From the NCBI GenBank assembly GCA_964581355.1, contig CAZOOA010000064.1, forward strand, positions 1-16,002: a stretch of DNA of 16,002 nt. The letters run 5' to 3'. Source of the stretch: CAZOOA01 sp964581355. GTDB lineage: Bacteria; Bacillota; Dethiobacteria; DTU022; UBA8154. The notes under the pieces were generated by a model, which was not told the origin of the DNA, ran no database searches, and was given only the letters and a program-made list of their open reading frames with translations. Made by a program: the position numbers and the translations under genes. The stretch's first letter is position 1. The number at the start of each line of letters is the position of its first letter. Of the stretch, positions 4,799-13,850 are shown piece after piece.

Positions 4799-7700
4799 AT
4801 GTTTATGGAGGTCGAGGCGGGGAAGAGGAAGAGAAGGACATATGCCCGCATTAATGAAATTTTGGACCTTCCCGATCTCGTTGAAGTGCAAAAAAGCTCT
4901 TACCGCTGGTTTTTAGAAGAAGGTTTGCGCGAAGTATTCCACGATGTATCCCCAATTAAAGATTTTACACAAAATTTGGTCCTCGAATTTATAGACTACT
5001 CCATGGGAGAACCCAAGTATTCAGTTGAAGAATGCAAAGAAAGGGATGCCACCTATTCTGTTCCGCTCAAGGTGCAGGTACGGCTGGTTAATCGTGAGAC
5101 AGGTGAAGTCAAGGAGCAGGAAGTATTCATGGGAGATTTCCCCTTGATGACCGCCAACGGAACCTTTATCATCAACGGGGCGGAGCGGGTTATCGTCAGC
5201 CAGCTTGTCCGTTCCCCGGGTGTGTATTTTAACAGCCAGTTTGCTAGTGGAAAGTACCTTTATTCAGGTACCATTATCCCTAACAGGGGAGCCTGGTTGG
5301 AGTTTGAAACCGATGCCAATGATATGATCTGGGTTAAGGTTGACAGGACCCGGAAGGTGCCGGTTACGGTCTTGCTTCGGGCTATTGGTTATGGAACCAG
5401 CAATGAAATCCAGGAACTTTACGACAATGATGCCCGCATTCTGAATACCCTGGAAAAAGATCATACAGATTCCGGAGAAGAGGGATTGCTGGAAGTTTAT
5501 AAACGTTTGAGGCCTGGCGAACCACTTAACGTGGAAAATGCCCGCAGCCTGTTCGAATCGCTTTTTTTCGATCCCAAGCGCTACGACTTTGCCCGGGTAG
5601 GGCGTTACAAGGTGAACAAAAAGCTGTCTCTGCGCAGCCGGTTGATGTTTAACACCCTGGCAGAAGATTTCCTCGATCCCGATACCGGAGAGGTCATTGC
5701 GGAAGCGGGGACAACGGTAAACCCTGCTGTATATAAGCAAATAGAAGAGCGTAGAGTGCAGCGTATTAAGGTTTATAATAAGGAAGGCAAGCCCTGTGTA
5801 GTAATCAGCAACGGGAATGTAGCCACGCAAATTAAGAACCTGGCTCCCGATGACATTGTCTCTGCCGTCGGCTACCTGCTTAACCTCATGGATGGGGTAG
5901 GAATCGATGACGATATTGATCATCTGGGCAACCGACGTTTGCGAAGCGTAGGGGAACTGTTGCAAAACCAGTTCCGTATCGGTCTTTCCAGGATGGAGCG
6001 GGTAGTCCGGGAGCGAATGACTATTCAGGATGTGGAGGCAGTGACACCCCAGGCCCTGATCAATATTCGTCCGGTGATTGCTTCCATCAAGGAATTTTTT
6101 GGCAGCAGCCAGCTGTCTCAATTTATGGATCAGACCAATCCCCTGGCTGAGCTGACTCACAAGCGTCGTTTAAGTGCCCTCGGTCCAGGAGGGTTAAGCA
6201 GGGAACGGGCTGGCTTCGAGGTCCGGGACGTGCACCACTCGCACTACGGGCGCATGTGCCCCATTGAGACCCCGGAAGGGCCCAATATTGGGCTTATAGG
6301 GTCCCTCAGCACCTTTGCCCGGATTAACGAATTTGGTTTTATTGAAACCCCTTATCGGCGAGTGGACAAAGAGCGCGGCTTGGTTACTCGAGATGTAGTC
6401 TACCTTACGGCCGATGACGAGGATGAATATATTGTAGCCCAGGCTAACGCACCTATTGACGAAGAAGGGCATTTCCTGCGGGGCAGTGTTACCTGCCGTT
6501 TTCAAAAAGATACGGTCCTGGTTCCCCCGGAAGAAGTGGATTATATGGATGTGTCGCCCAAGCAGCTGGTCAGCGTAGCTACTGCATTGATCCCTTTCCT
6601 GGAAAACGACGATGCCAACCGGGCCTTGATGGGCTCTAACATGCAGCGCCAGGCGGTGCCTTTATTAAAGTCCGAAGCTCCATTTGTGGGTACAGGGATG
6701 GAATCCAAGGCAGCCCTGGACTCCGGAGTGGTTGTGATAGCCCATAATCCTGGTCAAGTAGTCTCTGTTTCCAGCACCTCTGTGGTGGTGCGCCGGGATG
6801 AAGATCCCGATGGTCCCAGCCAGGTTGTCCATGGCCGAACCCAGGAAACTTCCAGGGAAAAAGCGCTTGCGTACCCGTATAAAGGATGTGACATTTATAC
6901 TCTGCACAAGTTTAAACGTTCCAACCAGGGCACATGTATGAACCAGCGGCCCATCGTCAAGAAGGGTCAGCAGATTAAGGCCGGTGAAATATTGGCTGAT
7001 GGTCCCTGCACGGATCAGGGAGAAATGGCCCTGGGTCGGAATATCCTGGTAGCATTTATGCCTTGGGAAGGCTATAACTATGAAGACGCCATCCTGATCA
7101 GCGAAAAGCTGGTCAAAGAGGACGTATTTACCTCAATTCACATAGAAGAATACGAAGCAGAGGCCCGTGATACCAAGTTGGGTCCTGAAGAGATTACCCG
7201 GGATATACCCAACGTAGGCGAAGATGCCCTGAAGGACCTGGATGAACGGGGTATTATCTCCATCGGCGCCGAAGTTCGTGCGGGAGACATCCTGGTAGGC
7301 AAGGTCACACCCAAAGGGGAAACAGAGCTAACAGCAGAAGAAAGATTGCTCCGGGCTATTTTTGGTGAAAAAGCCCGGGAAGTCCGCGATACATCTTTGC
7401 GGGTCCCCCACGGTGAATCGGGTATGATTGTCGATGTAAAGGTGTTTTCACGTGAAGCCGGTGACGAACTTTCTCCCGGTGTTAACCAGTTGGTCCGGGT
7501 CTACATTGCCCAGAAACGGAAAGTCTCCGAGGGTGACAAAATGGCCGGAAGGCATGGAAACAAGGGAGTGATCGCCCGAATCCTGCCGGAAGAAGATATG
7601 CCCTACCTTCCCGACGGAAAGCCTGTGGAAATCATCCTGAACCCGCTGGGGGTTCCCTCCAGGATGAATGTCGGACAGGTACTGGAGAGCCACCTGGGTT

Positions 7701-8551
7701 GGGCTGCAGATGTACTGGGGCTGTTTATTGCCTCCCCCGTTTTTGACGGGGCCCAGGAACAGGATGTTTTTGATGCTTTCGTGGAGGCAGGCTTGCCGGA
7801 TAACGGTAAGACGATTTTACGGGATGGTCGCACGGGAGAGAGATTTGACAATGAAGTTACCGTAGGTTATATCTATATGCTCAAGCTGGCCCACCTGGTA
7901 GACGACAAGATTCATGCCCGTTCTACCGGTCCTTACTCCCTGGTTACCCAGCAGCCCCTGGGCGGCAAGGCCCAGTTCGGAGGGCAGCGTTTCGGGGAGA
8001 TGGAGGTGTGGGCCCTGGAGGCCTATGGTTCTGCCTATACCCTGCAGGAAATCTTGACAGTAAAATCTGACGATGTGGTTGGTCGAGTCAAGACATACGA
8101 ATCCATTGTCAAAGGAGACAACATTCCTGAACCAGGGGTGCCGGAATCCTTTAAAGTTCTGGTAAAAGAATTGCAAAGCTTAGGGCTGGATGTAAAAGTC
8201 CTGGGAGAGGATTATGACGAAGTACCGATTAGGGATGAAGATGAAGAAAGCGAGTTCATGCTGGACGTAAACATTGAAGGGGTGGAAGACTCCGAAGGCC
8301 AGGTCGGTCCAAGTGAAAAGGACCTGGAAGAAGACGAGCCGGAACTCCTGGATGATGACGAATTGGATAAAGTATCATTAAACGTGGAAGAGTACAATCC
8401 TTTTGCTGATGAAGAAGAAAGCCTGGAAGGTGAAGAACTTCTGGATCAGGACCAGGGTGAAGGAGAGGACGATGACGAAATCATTGATGATGATGAACGT
8501 TCCAGGGTTCGCAGCAGCATGGGGATTGATGATGAAGAGGAAAGCTTTTAA
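4799..8551 (+). CDS. rpoB: DNA-directed RNA polymerase subunit beta
   Basis: The beta subunit forms half of the RNA polymerase active-site cleft. The product has about 1250 residues. Visible conserved parts are the lobe segment LVRSPGVYF (about 134-142), the rifampicin region at about 435-465 (QLSQFMDQ, then THKRRLSALGPGG), ETPEGPNIGLI, and the active-site segment KMAGRHGNKGVIARI (about 914-928). The rifampicin contacts corresponding to E. coli D516, H526 and S531 are wild type, so sensitivity is predicted. The body ends at LGLDVKVLGEDYDEV; about 106 further residues (1145-1250) are an acidic tail with 49 Asp/Glu. I chose ATG 4799, 11 bases after GGGGGAG (4781-4787). GTG 4787 overlaps that site, and ATG 4805 is also possible. 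rpoC follows after 70 bases. Confidence 0.97.
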   Translation: MFMEVEAGKRKRRTYARINEILDLPDLVEVQKSSYRWFLEEGLREVFHDVSPIKDFTQNLVLEFIDYSMGEPKYSVEECKERDATYSVPLKVQVRLVNRETGEVKEQEVFMGDFPLMTANGTFIINGAERVIVSQLVRSPGVYFNSQFASGKYLYSGTIIPNRGAWLEFETDANDMIWVKVDRTRKVPVTVLLRAIGYGTSNEIQELYDNDARILNTLEKDHTDSGEEGLLEVYKRLRPGEPLNVENARSLFESLFFDPKRYDFARVGRYKVNKKLSLRSRLMFNTLAEDFLDPDTGEVIAEAGTTVNPAVYKQIEERRVQRIKVYNKEGKPCVVISNGNVATQIKNLAPDDIVSAVGYLLNLMDGVGIDDDIDHLGNRRLRSVGELLQNQFRIGLSRMERVVRERMTIQDVEAVTPQALINIRPVIASIKEFFGSSQLSQFMDQTNPLAELTHKRRLSALGPGGLSRERAGFEVRDVHHSHYGRMCPIETPEGPNIGLIGSLSTFARINEFGFIETPYRRVDKERGLVTRDVVYLTADDEDEYIVAQANAPIDEEGHFLRGSVTCRFQKDTVLVPPEEVDYMDVSPKQLVSVATALIPFLENDDANRALMGSNMQRQAVPLLKSEAPFVGTGMESKAALDSGVVVIAHNPGQVVSVSSTSVVVRRDEDPDGPSQVVHGRTQETSREKALAYPYKGCDIYTLHKFKRSNQGTCMNQRPIVKKGQQIKAGEILADGPCTDQGEMALGRNILVAFMPWEGYNYEDAILISEKLVKEDVFTSIHIEEYEAEARDTKLGPEEITRDIPNVGEDALKDLDERGIISIGAEVRAGDILVGKVTPKGETELTAEERLLRAIFGEKAREVRDTSLRVPHGESGMIVDVKVFSREAGDELSPGVNQLVRVYIAQKRKVSEGDKMAGRHGNKGVIARILPEEDMPYLPDGKPVEIILNPLGVPSRMNVGQVLESHLGWAADVLGLFIASPVFDGAQEQDVFDAFVEAGLPDNGKTILRDGRTGERFDNEVTVGYIYMLKLAHLVDDKIHARSTGPYSLVTQQPLGGKAQFGGQRFGEMEVWALEAYGSAYTLQEILTVKSDDVVGRVKTYESIVKGDNIPEPGVPESFKVLVKELQSLGLDVKVLGEDYDEVPIRDEDEESEFMLDVNIEGVEDSEGQVGPSEKDLEEDEPELLDDDELDKVSLNVEEYNPFADEEESLEGEELLDQDQGEGEDDDEIIDDDERSRVRSSMGIDDEEESF

Positions 8552-8566
8552 CCGGCCATAGGCCGG
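8552..8566 (+). other. Compact hairpin after the rpoB stop
   Basis: CCGGCC and GGCCGG form a perfect 6-bp stem with a 3-base ATA loop, beginning at the base after the rpoB stop. No T-run follows, so read-through into rpoC is expected. It could affect mRNA processing or translation between the two subunit genes. Confidence 0.45.
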
Positions 8567-8621
8567 AATGACTTGAAAAAGCAGTCAGGCATCAGCATTA
8601 CTTGGAAGGGGGAAACCACCT

Positions 8622-11600
8622 TTGTTGGATGTCAACAATTTTGATGCCTTACAGATTAGCCTGGCGTCACCCGAGCAGATCAGGGCCTGGTCTAAAGGTG
8701 AAGTAAAAAAACCAGAAACCATAAACTATCGCACCTTGAAGCCGGAGCGGGAAGGATTATTTTGTGAAAAGATTTTTGGTCCCCAGAAAGATTGGGAATG
8801 TCACTGCGGTAAGTACAAACGTGTCCGTTACAAGGGTATTGTTTGTGACCGCTGTGGTGTAGAAGTAACCCGGGCCAAGGTGCGCCGTGAGCGCATGGGT
8901 CATATTGAACTGGCTGCCCCTGTTTCCCATATCTGGTATTTCAAGGGTATTCCCAGCCGCATGGGGTTGCTGCTGGATATGTCCCCCCGGGCGTTGGAAA
9001 GGATTCTTTATTTTGCCGCCTATGTTGTAATTGATCCAGGTGAAACGTATTTGAGTAAAAAACAGCTGCTTTCTGAGACTGAATACAGGGAGTACCGGGA
9101 AAAATATGAAGCCCTTTTTGCTGCCGGCAAAGGTTTTAAGGCCGAAATGGGCGCTGAGGCCATAAAAAAGCTCTTGCAAGAAATAGACCTGGAAGAGCTT
9201 ACCGATGACATGCGCGCGGAAATAAAATCCAGCAGCGGACAGAAAAAGGTGCGGGCCATTCGTCGACTGGAGGTTGTGGAAGCTTTCCGTAAGTCCGGCA
9301 ATTATTCTGAATGGATGATCCTGGATGTAATTCCCGTGATTCCCCCAGACCTGCGTCCCATGGTCCAGTTGGACGGCGGACGTTTTGCCACGTCTGACTT
9401 GAACGACCTTTACCGCAGGGTCATTAACCGCAATAATCGTTTAAAAAGGCTCCTTGACCTGGGGGCTCCTGATATTATCGTCCGTAATGAAAAGCGTATG
9501 CTGCAGGAAGCAGTGGATGCCCTGGTGGATAACGGCCGGCGGGGCCGTCCTGTTACCGGTCCAGGGAACCGCCCGTTAAAATCCTTAAGCGATATGCTCA
9601 AAGGCAAGCAGGGGCGTTTTCGGCAAAACTTGCTGGGCAAACGCGTAGATTACTCCGGGCGTTCCGTCATTGTTGTTGGCCCGGAATTAAAGCTGTACCA
9701 GTGCGGCCTGCCCAAAGAGATGGCCCTGGAGTTGTTCAAGCCGTTTGTTATGCGCAAACTGGTCCGGGATGGCCACGCTCATAACATCAAGTCAGCAAAA
9801 CGTATGGTGGAGAAGGTCCGTCCAGAGGTTTGGGGTGTGCTGGAGGAAGTAATCAAGGATCATCCGGTTCTGCTCAACCGGGCACCTACCCTGCACCGTC
9901 TTGGTATCCAGGCATTTGAGCCGGTCTTGGTCGAAGGTCGTGCCATCCAGATCCACCCCCTGGTCTGTACCGCTTATAATGCTGACTTTGACGGGGACCA
10001 GATGGCTGTGCACGTGCCGCTATCAGCAGAAGCCCAGTCTGAAGCACGCTTGTTGATGCTTTCTTCCAACAACTTGCTTAACCCCAAAGACGGCCGTCCG
10101 GTGGTTTCACCGACCCAGGATCTGGTTTTGGGGATCTATTACCTGACTTTGGAACGCCAGGGGGCCCAGGGTGAAGGGAAGCTGTTTACCAATAGCCATG
10201 AAGCCATCACGGCTTTCAACCAGAGTTGTATTGAACTTCATGCCAGAATTATCGTAAATGTGACCGACTCTCAAAAGCCTAACTTACAATTGGATGGGCG
10301 TGAGGGCAGCAGGAAATTCTTGGTGACTACCGTTGGAAAGCTTTTATTTAACGAAATCTTCCCTGAAGATTTCCCCTATATCAACCATGCAGATATGAAC
10401 CTGATGATGCAGGAAGGATACTTGAGGGCCCGCGAAGACATGCCTCCGGGAGAGTTGCGCAAAACGATGCATCAACTGCCTCCCAACAAAGCGATTAAAA
10501 AGGGTTTTATGAGCGACCTCATTTCCCTGTGCTACAGAAAGTACGGCAGCACAAAAACAACAGAAATACTTGACGAGATTAAGAGCCAGGGCTTTTCGTT
10601 TGCCACCCGTGCCGGTATTACTATCGGTGTTGATGATATTGTTGTCCCCGAAGCCAAGGTAGATACCTTGAGTGGTGCGGAGGAGCAGGTAGAAGAAATT
10701 GAAAAACAGTTCCGGAGAGGCTTCATTACAGATGATGAACGCTATGACCGGATTATCGAAATCTGGCACCGGGCCAAGGAAGATATTTCCTCGGCCTTGA
10801 TGCATAACTTTGATGAATTCAACCCCATCTTTATGATGTCTGAATCTGGTGCCCGGGGTAACGAATCGCAGATCACCCAGTTGGCAGGAATGCGTGGCCT
10901 TATGGCCGATCCGACAGGTCGGATTCACGATATCCCCATTAAGGCCAATTTCCGTGAAGGCTTAACGGTGCTGGAATATTTCATTTCCACTCACGGGGCC
11001 CGTAAAGGGCTGGCTGACACGGCCCTAAAAACAGCCGACTCCGGTTACCTGACCCGCCGTCTGGTTGATGTAGCCCAGGATGTTATCGTCCGGGACGTGG
11101 ATTGCGGGACAGTGCAGGGTGTTGAAGTGCGAGAAATAAAAGATGGCGATGAAGTGATCGAGGGCCTCTATGACCGTATAGTAGGCAGGTTTACCCTGGA
11201 AGAGGTTAAACACCCGGAAACCGGGGAAAGCCTTGCCAAGGCCAACGAGTTTATCGATGAAGAAAAGGCATTCCAGGTAATTAATGCCGGGATAAATGAG
11301 TTGCCCATACGTTCTGTCCTCACCTGCAAATCCCGCTTTGGTGTTTGTGTGCGCTGTTACGGGCGCAATATGGCTACAGGGCAACTGGTGGATGTTGGCG
11401 AATCGGTGGGGATTATTGCCGCCCAGTCTATCGGAGAGCCGGGTACCCAGCTAACCATGCGGACCTTCCATACCGGCGGTGTGGCCGGGGATGACATTAC
11501 TCAGGGTCTGCCCCGGGTGGAAGAGCTTTTTGAAGCACGCAAACCCAAAGGGCAGTCATTGATTACAGAAATATCCGGTCGCGTGGAACTGCGGGAAGCC

Positions 11601-12479
11601 CGCAATAAGCGTGAAATCAAAATATATTCCCCCCATGGGGAGATCAAGACATACCAGGTCCCTTATGGAGCTCGACTGAAAGTCAAGGAAAATGAAGTGA
11701 TTGAGGCCGGTCAAGAACTAACAGAGGGGTCCATTAATCCTCACGACCTGCTCAAAGTTCGAGGCATTCGCGGTGTCCAGTTGTATCTACTGCAGGAAGT
11801 GCAGCGGGTTTACAGGTTGCAGGGTGTAGATATTAATGATAAACACATCGAGGTTATGATTCGCCAGATGCTGAAAAAAGTCAAAGTGGATGAAGCAGGG
11901 GATACAGAACTGCTGCCGGGCAGCCTGGAAGAAACCTTCACCGTGGAAGATGTAAATCGCAAAGCGGTGGAAGCTGGCGGTAGTCCTGCCGTGGCCCGTC
12001 CAGTGCTGCTGGGGATCACCAAGGCCTCACTGGCTACGGACTCATTCCTGTCAGCTGCTTCATTCCAGGAAACGACCCGGGTGTTGACCGATGCCTCCAT
12101 TAAAGGAAAAGTGGACCCGTTGCTGGGTCTTAAGGAAAATGTTATCATTGGCAAGCTGATTCCTGCCGGGACAGGTATGTCGCGTTACCGCAATATCCGG
12201 GTAGTTCCGCTGTTTGAGGAAAAAACTGCCGACATGACTGACCTGGAAGCCTCCCAAGGAGAGCAGGAAACGGTAGAGCAGGGTGAAGAGATCAAAGAAA
12301 TGGAACAAAGCCTGGTCGATGCGGCTATTGAAGAAAGTTTTTACGTAAGTGATGAAGATGATGAAATAGAAGGTGCAAAGCTGCTGCAAGAGGAGCAGGA
12401 AGATGATGGAGGGGACCGGGAACAGGTGCCGACGATTAACAAAAATGAGCCGGGGCAAGCGCAGGGTGGCGAAAATTAA
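8622..12479 (+). CDS. rpoC: DNA-directed RNA polymerase subunit beta'
   Basis: The beta' subunit carries the catalytic magnesium site and the clamp. The product has 1285 residues. The N-terminal zinc site is C60, C62, C75 and C78 (CHCG and CDRC). The catalytic loop NADFDGDQ has D455, D457 and D459. A second zinc site is formed by C828, C902, C909 and C912 (CKSRFGVCVRC). The sequence IAAQSIGEPGTQLTMRTFHTG marks the trigger-loop region. The body ends near GTGMSRYRNIRV; about 91 further residues (1195-1285) are an acidic tail with 30 Asp/Glu. I chose TTG 8622 because the family starts MLDVNNF and AAGGGGG (8606-8612) lies 9 bases upstream; TTG 8625 is the neighbouring alternative. Confidence 0.97.
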   Translation: MLDVNNFDALQISLASPEQIRAWSKGEVKKPETINYRTLKPEREGLFCEKIFGPQKDWECHCGKYKRVRYKGIVCDRCGVEVTRAKVRRERMGHIELAAPVSHIWYFKGIPSRMGLLLDMSPRALERILYFAAYVVIDPGETYLSKKQLLSETEYREYREKYEALFAAGKGFKAEMGAEAIKKLLQEIDLEELTDDMRAEIKSSSGQKKVRAIRRLEVVEAFRKSGNYSEWMILDVIPVIPPDLRPMVQLDGGRFATSDLNDLYRRVINRNNRLKRLLDLGAPDIIVRNEKRMLQEAVDALVDNGRRGRPVTGPGNRPLKSLSDMLKGKQGRFRQNLLGKRVDYSGRSVIVVGPELKLYQCGLPKEMALELFKPFVMRKLVRDGHAHNIKSAKRMVEKVRPEVWGVLEEVIKDHPVLLNRAPTLHRLGIQAFEPVLVEGRAIQIHPLVCTAYNADFDGDQMAVHVPLSAEAQSEARLLMLSSNNLLNPKDGRPVVSPTQDLVLGIYYLTLERQGAQGEGKLFTNSHEAITAFNQSCIELHARIIVNVTDSQKPNLQLDGREGSRKFLVTTVGKLLFNEIFPEDFPYINHADMNLMMQEGYLRAREDMPPGELRKTMHQLPPNKAIKKGFMSDLISLCYRKYGSTKTTEILDEIKSQGFSFATRAGITIGVDDIVVPEAKVDTLSGAEEQVEEIEKQFRRGFITDDERYDRIIEIWHRAKEDISSALMHNFDEFNPIFMMSESGARGNESQITQLAGMRGLMADPTGRIHDIPIKANFREGLTVLEYFISTHGARKGLADTALKTADSGYLTRRLVDVAQDVIVRDVDCGTVQGVEVREIKDGDEVIEGLYDRIVGRFTLEEVKHPETGESLAKANEFIDEEKAFQVINAGINELPIRSVLTCKSRFGVCVRCYGRNMATGQLVDVGESVGIIAAQSIGEPGTQLTMRTFHTGGVAGDDITQGLPRVEELFEARKPKGQSLITEISGRVELREARNKREIKIYSPHGEIKTYQVPYGARLKVKENEVIEAGQELTEGSINPHDLLKVRGIRGVQLYLLQEVQRVYRLQGVDINDKHIEVMIRQMLKKVKVDEAGDTELLPGSLEETFTVEDVNRKAVEAGGSPAVARPVLLGITKASLATDSFLSAASFQETTRVLTDASIKGKVDPLLGLKENVIIGKLIPAGTGMSRYRNIRVVPLFEEKTADMTDLEASQGEQETVEQGEEIKEMEQSLVDAAIEESFYVSDEDDEIEGAKLLQEEQEDDGGDREQVPTINKNEPGQAQGGEN

Positions 12480-12494
12480 AGTGTATAATATGAA

Positions 12495-12523
12495 TTGACA
12501 ATTGTTGACGGCGGTGATAAAAT
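12495..12523 (+). promoter_or_regulatory. Strong SigA promoter of the str operon
   Basis: A perfect TTGACA (12495-12500), exactly 17 bases, then TAAAAT (12518-12523) with an extended -10 TGA (12515-12517). Transcription would start near 12530, about 60 bases before the L7Ae-like gene. It begins 16 bases after the rpoC stop with no terminator between, so rpoBC read-through and this promoter may both feed the str genes. Confidence 0.82.
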
Positions 12524-12589
12524 ACTTGAGTGTGTTTTTATAGGGTGGCGCCTTCGATGATTTGTTTATGCTAAGGAGGAGGGGTAATC

Positions 12590-12841
12590 GTGACCCTGGA
12601 AGAGCTAAAACAAGCTCGAAAAAAAGTTGTTGGAACTCGTCAGACTACCAAAGCGCTGGATAGTGGTTCCGCTTTGGTCGTCTTTATTGCCAGGGATGCC
12701 GATGAAAAAGTTATCGACCCGATTATCCAGTTATGTAACCAAAAGGGTATCAAGTTGGAATATGTCGATACAATGGCGCAGCTGGGTAAAGCATGCAATA
12801 TCAAGGTTGGAGCTGCCTCGGCAGCTATTGTTAACAAGTAG
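12590..12841 (+). CDS. rplGB: L7Ae-family ribosomal protein (YbxF-like)
   Basis: This 83-residue protein belongs to the L7Ae/L30e family, which binds kink-turn RNA. In Bacillus the homologue YbxF sits at the same place, between rpoC and rpsL. The sequence shows the compact alpha-beta fold: an N-terminal helix (LEELKQARKKVVGTRQTTKAL), a strand (SALVVFIARDAD), a helix (DPIIQLCNQKGI), a strand (KLEYVD), the helix MAQLGKACNI and the final KVGAASAAIVN that forms the RNA-binding edge. It starts with GTG at 12590 after AAGGAGGAGGGG. It is the first gene after the str promoter. Its exact target RNA is not known from sequence. Confidence 0.9.
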   Translation: MTLEELKQARKKVVGTRQTTKALDSGSALVVFIARDADEKVIDPIIQLCNQKGIKLEYVDTMAQLGKACNIKVGAASAAIVNK

Positions 12842-12896
12842 CTGCCGGGCAGATTATTTTACCAGATTAAAAGAATGGAAGAAGGGGGGTGTTGTG

Positions 12897-13271
12897 GTGC
12901 CAACACTAAACCAACTGATTCGCAGGGGAAGAAAAACCATCAAAAAGAAGTCAACGGCGCCGGCCCTGGAAAGTTCTCCGCAAAAAAGAGGGGTCTGCAC
13001 GCGGGTTTCAACCACGACTCCGAAAAAGCCCAATTCGGCTTTACGCAAGATTGCCCGGGTCCGGCTGACCAACGGAGTTGAGGTTACAGCATACATTCCC
13101 GGTATTGGACACAATCTCCAGGAACACTCTGTCGTCTTGGTACGTGGAGGCCGGGTCAAGGATTTGCCGGGAGTTCGTTACCACCTGGTACGTGGTGCCC
13201 TGGATGCTGCCGGAGTTGAAAACAGGAAGCAGGGACGCTCCAAGTATGGGGCCAAGAGACCGAAAGCGTAA
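12897..13271 (+). CDS. rpsL: 30S ribosomal protein S12
   Basis: S12 lies at the decoding centre and affects accuracy and streptomycin response. The 124-residue product begins MPTLNQLIRRGRK and contains QKRGVCTRV, TTTPKKPNSALRK (about 39-51) and PGIGHNLQEHSVVLVRGGRVKDLPGVRYH. The lysines equivalent to E. coli K42 and K87 are present, so no streptomycin-resistance change is seen. I chose GTG 12897: GAAGGGGGG (12881-12889) lies 7 bases upstream and family members begin MPT. GTG 12894, directly before it, is an alternative. A longer frame running back into the L7Ae-like gene is not the real start. rpsG follows after 57 bases. Confidence 0.96.
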   Translation: MPTLNQLIRRGRKTIKKKSTAPALESSPQKRGVCTRVSTTTPKKPNSALRKIARVRLTNGVEVTAYIPGIGHNLQEHSVVLVRGGRVKDLPGVRYHLVRGALDAAGVENRKQGRSKYGAKRPKA

Positions 13272-13328
13272 AAAAATTGGTCTGTTGTCCTAAATTGGAC
13301 TTTCCTGGACTGGAAAGGAGGGATAAAT

Positions 13329-13799
13329 TTGCCGAGAAAGGGTCCTGTTCCCAAGAGAGAAATTATGCCCGACCCGATGTACAATAGTGTTTTGGCTTCC
13401 AAGTTTATTAATAAACTGATGTACGATGGGGCCAGAGGGGCAGCGCAGCAAATTTTTTATGAAGCGCTGGAAATAATCAAGGAGAAGAGCGGCAACGATC
13501 CGCTTGAAGTTTTCGAAACGGCTGTCCGCAACGTATCACCCGTTCTGGAGGTTAAACCCCGCCGGGTTGGAGGGGCAACATACCAGGTTCCGATAGAAGT
13601 CAACCAGCGCCGCAAGATTATCCTGGCTATCAGGTGGCTGGTCAATGCTTCCAGGGCCAGGAGTGAAAAAACCATGGCCCAGCGGTTAGCCGGTGAGCTG
13701 TTGGATGCAGCGAATAATACAGGAACCACTGTAAAGAAGAAAGAAGATACACACAAGATGGCTGAAGCCAACAAGGCTTTTGCCCATTACCGTTGGTAG
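13329..13799 (+). CDS. rpsG: 30S ribosomal protein S7
   Basis: S7 starts assembly of the 30S head and lines the E site. The 156-residue product is of standard length and begins MPRKGPVPKREIMPDPMYNS. It contains the family signature FINKLMYDGARGAAQQI, then VEVKPRRVGGATYQVPIEV-type sequence (LEVKPRRVGGATYQVP) and the C-terminal HKMAEANKAFAHYRW. The start is TTG at 13329 after AAGGAGGGATAAA. It lies between rpsL and fusA in the classical str order. S7 is the translational repressor of str operons in enterobacteria; whether this holds here cannot be seen. Confidence 0.96.
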   Translation: MPRKGPVPKREIMPDPMYNSVLASKFINKLMYDGARGAAQQIFYEALEIIKEKSGNDPLEVFETAVRNVSPVLEVKPRRVGGATYQVPIEVNQRRKIILAIRWLVNASRARSEKTMAQRLAGELLDAANNTGTTVKKKEDTHKMAEANKAFAHYRW

Positions 13800-13850
13800 T
13801 TGCGCTAACTGTTTTTGGGGTGCTTTTGATAATGAGGAGGATTTTTCAGT

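Noticed and set aside
4697..4891. Antisense 64-codon frame over the rpoB start
   Set aside because: It overlaps the rpoB N-terminal coding region and its ribosome binding site, and has no known motif.
5264..6160. 298-codon antisense open frame inside rpoB
   Set aside because: It is a shadow of the highly conserved rpoB reading frame and shows no recognisable protein features; the same holds for the other long antisense frames in rpoB, rpoC and fusA.
12627..12896. N-terminal extension of rpsL reaching back into the L7Ae-like gene
   Set aside because: S12 begins with MPT at the GTG at 12897, which has its own Shine-Dalgarno; the upstream part only overlaps another gene in a different frame.
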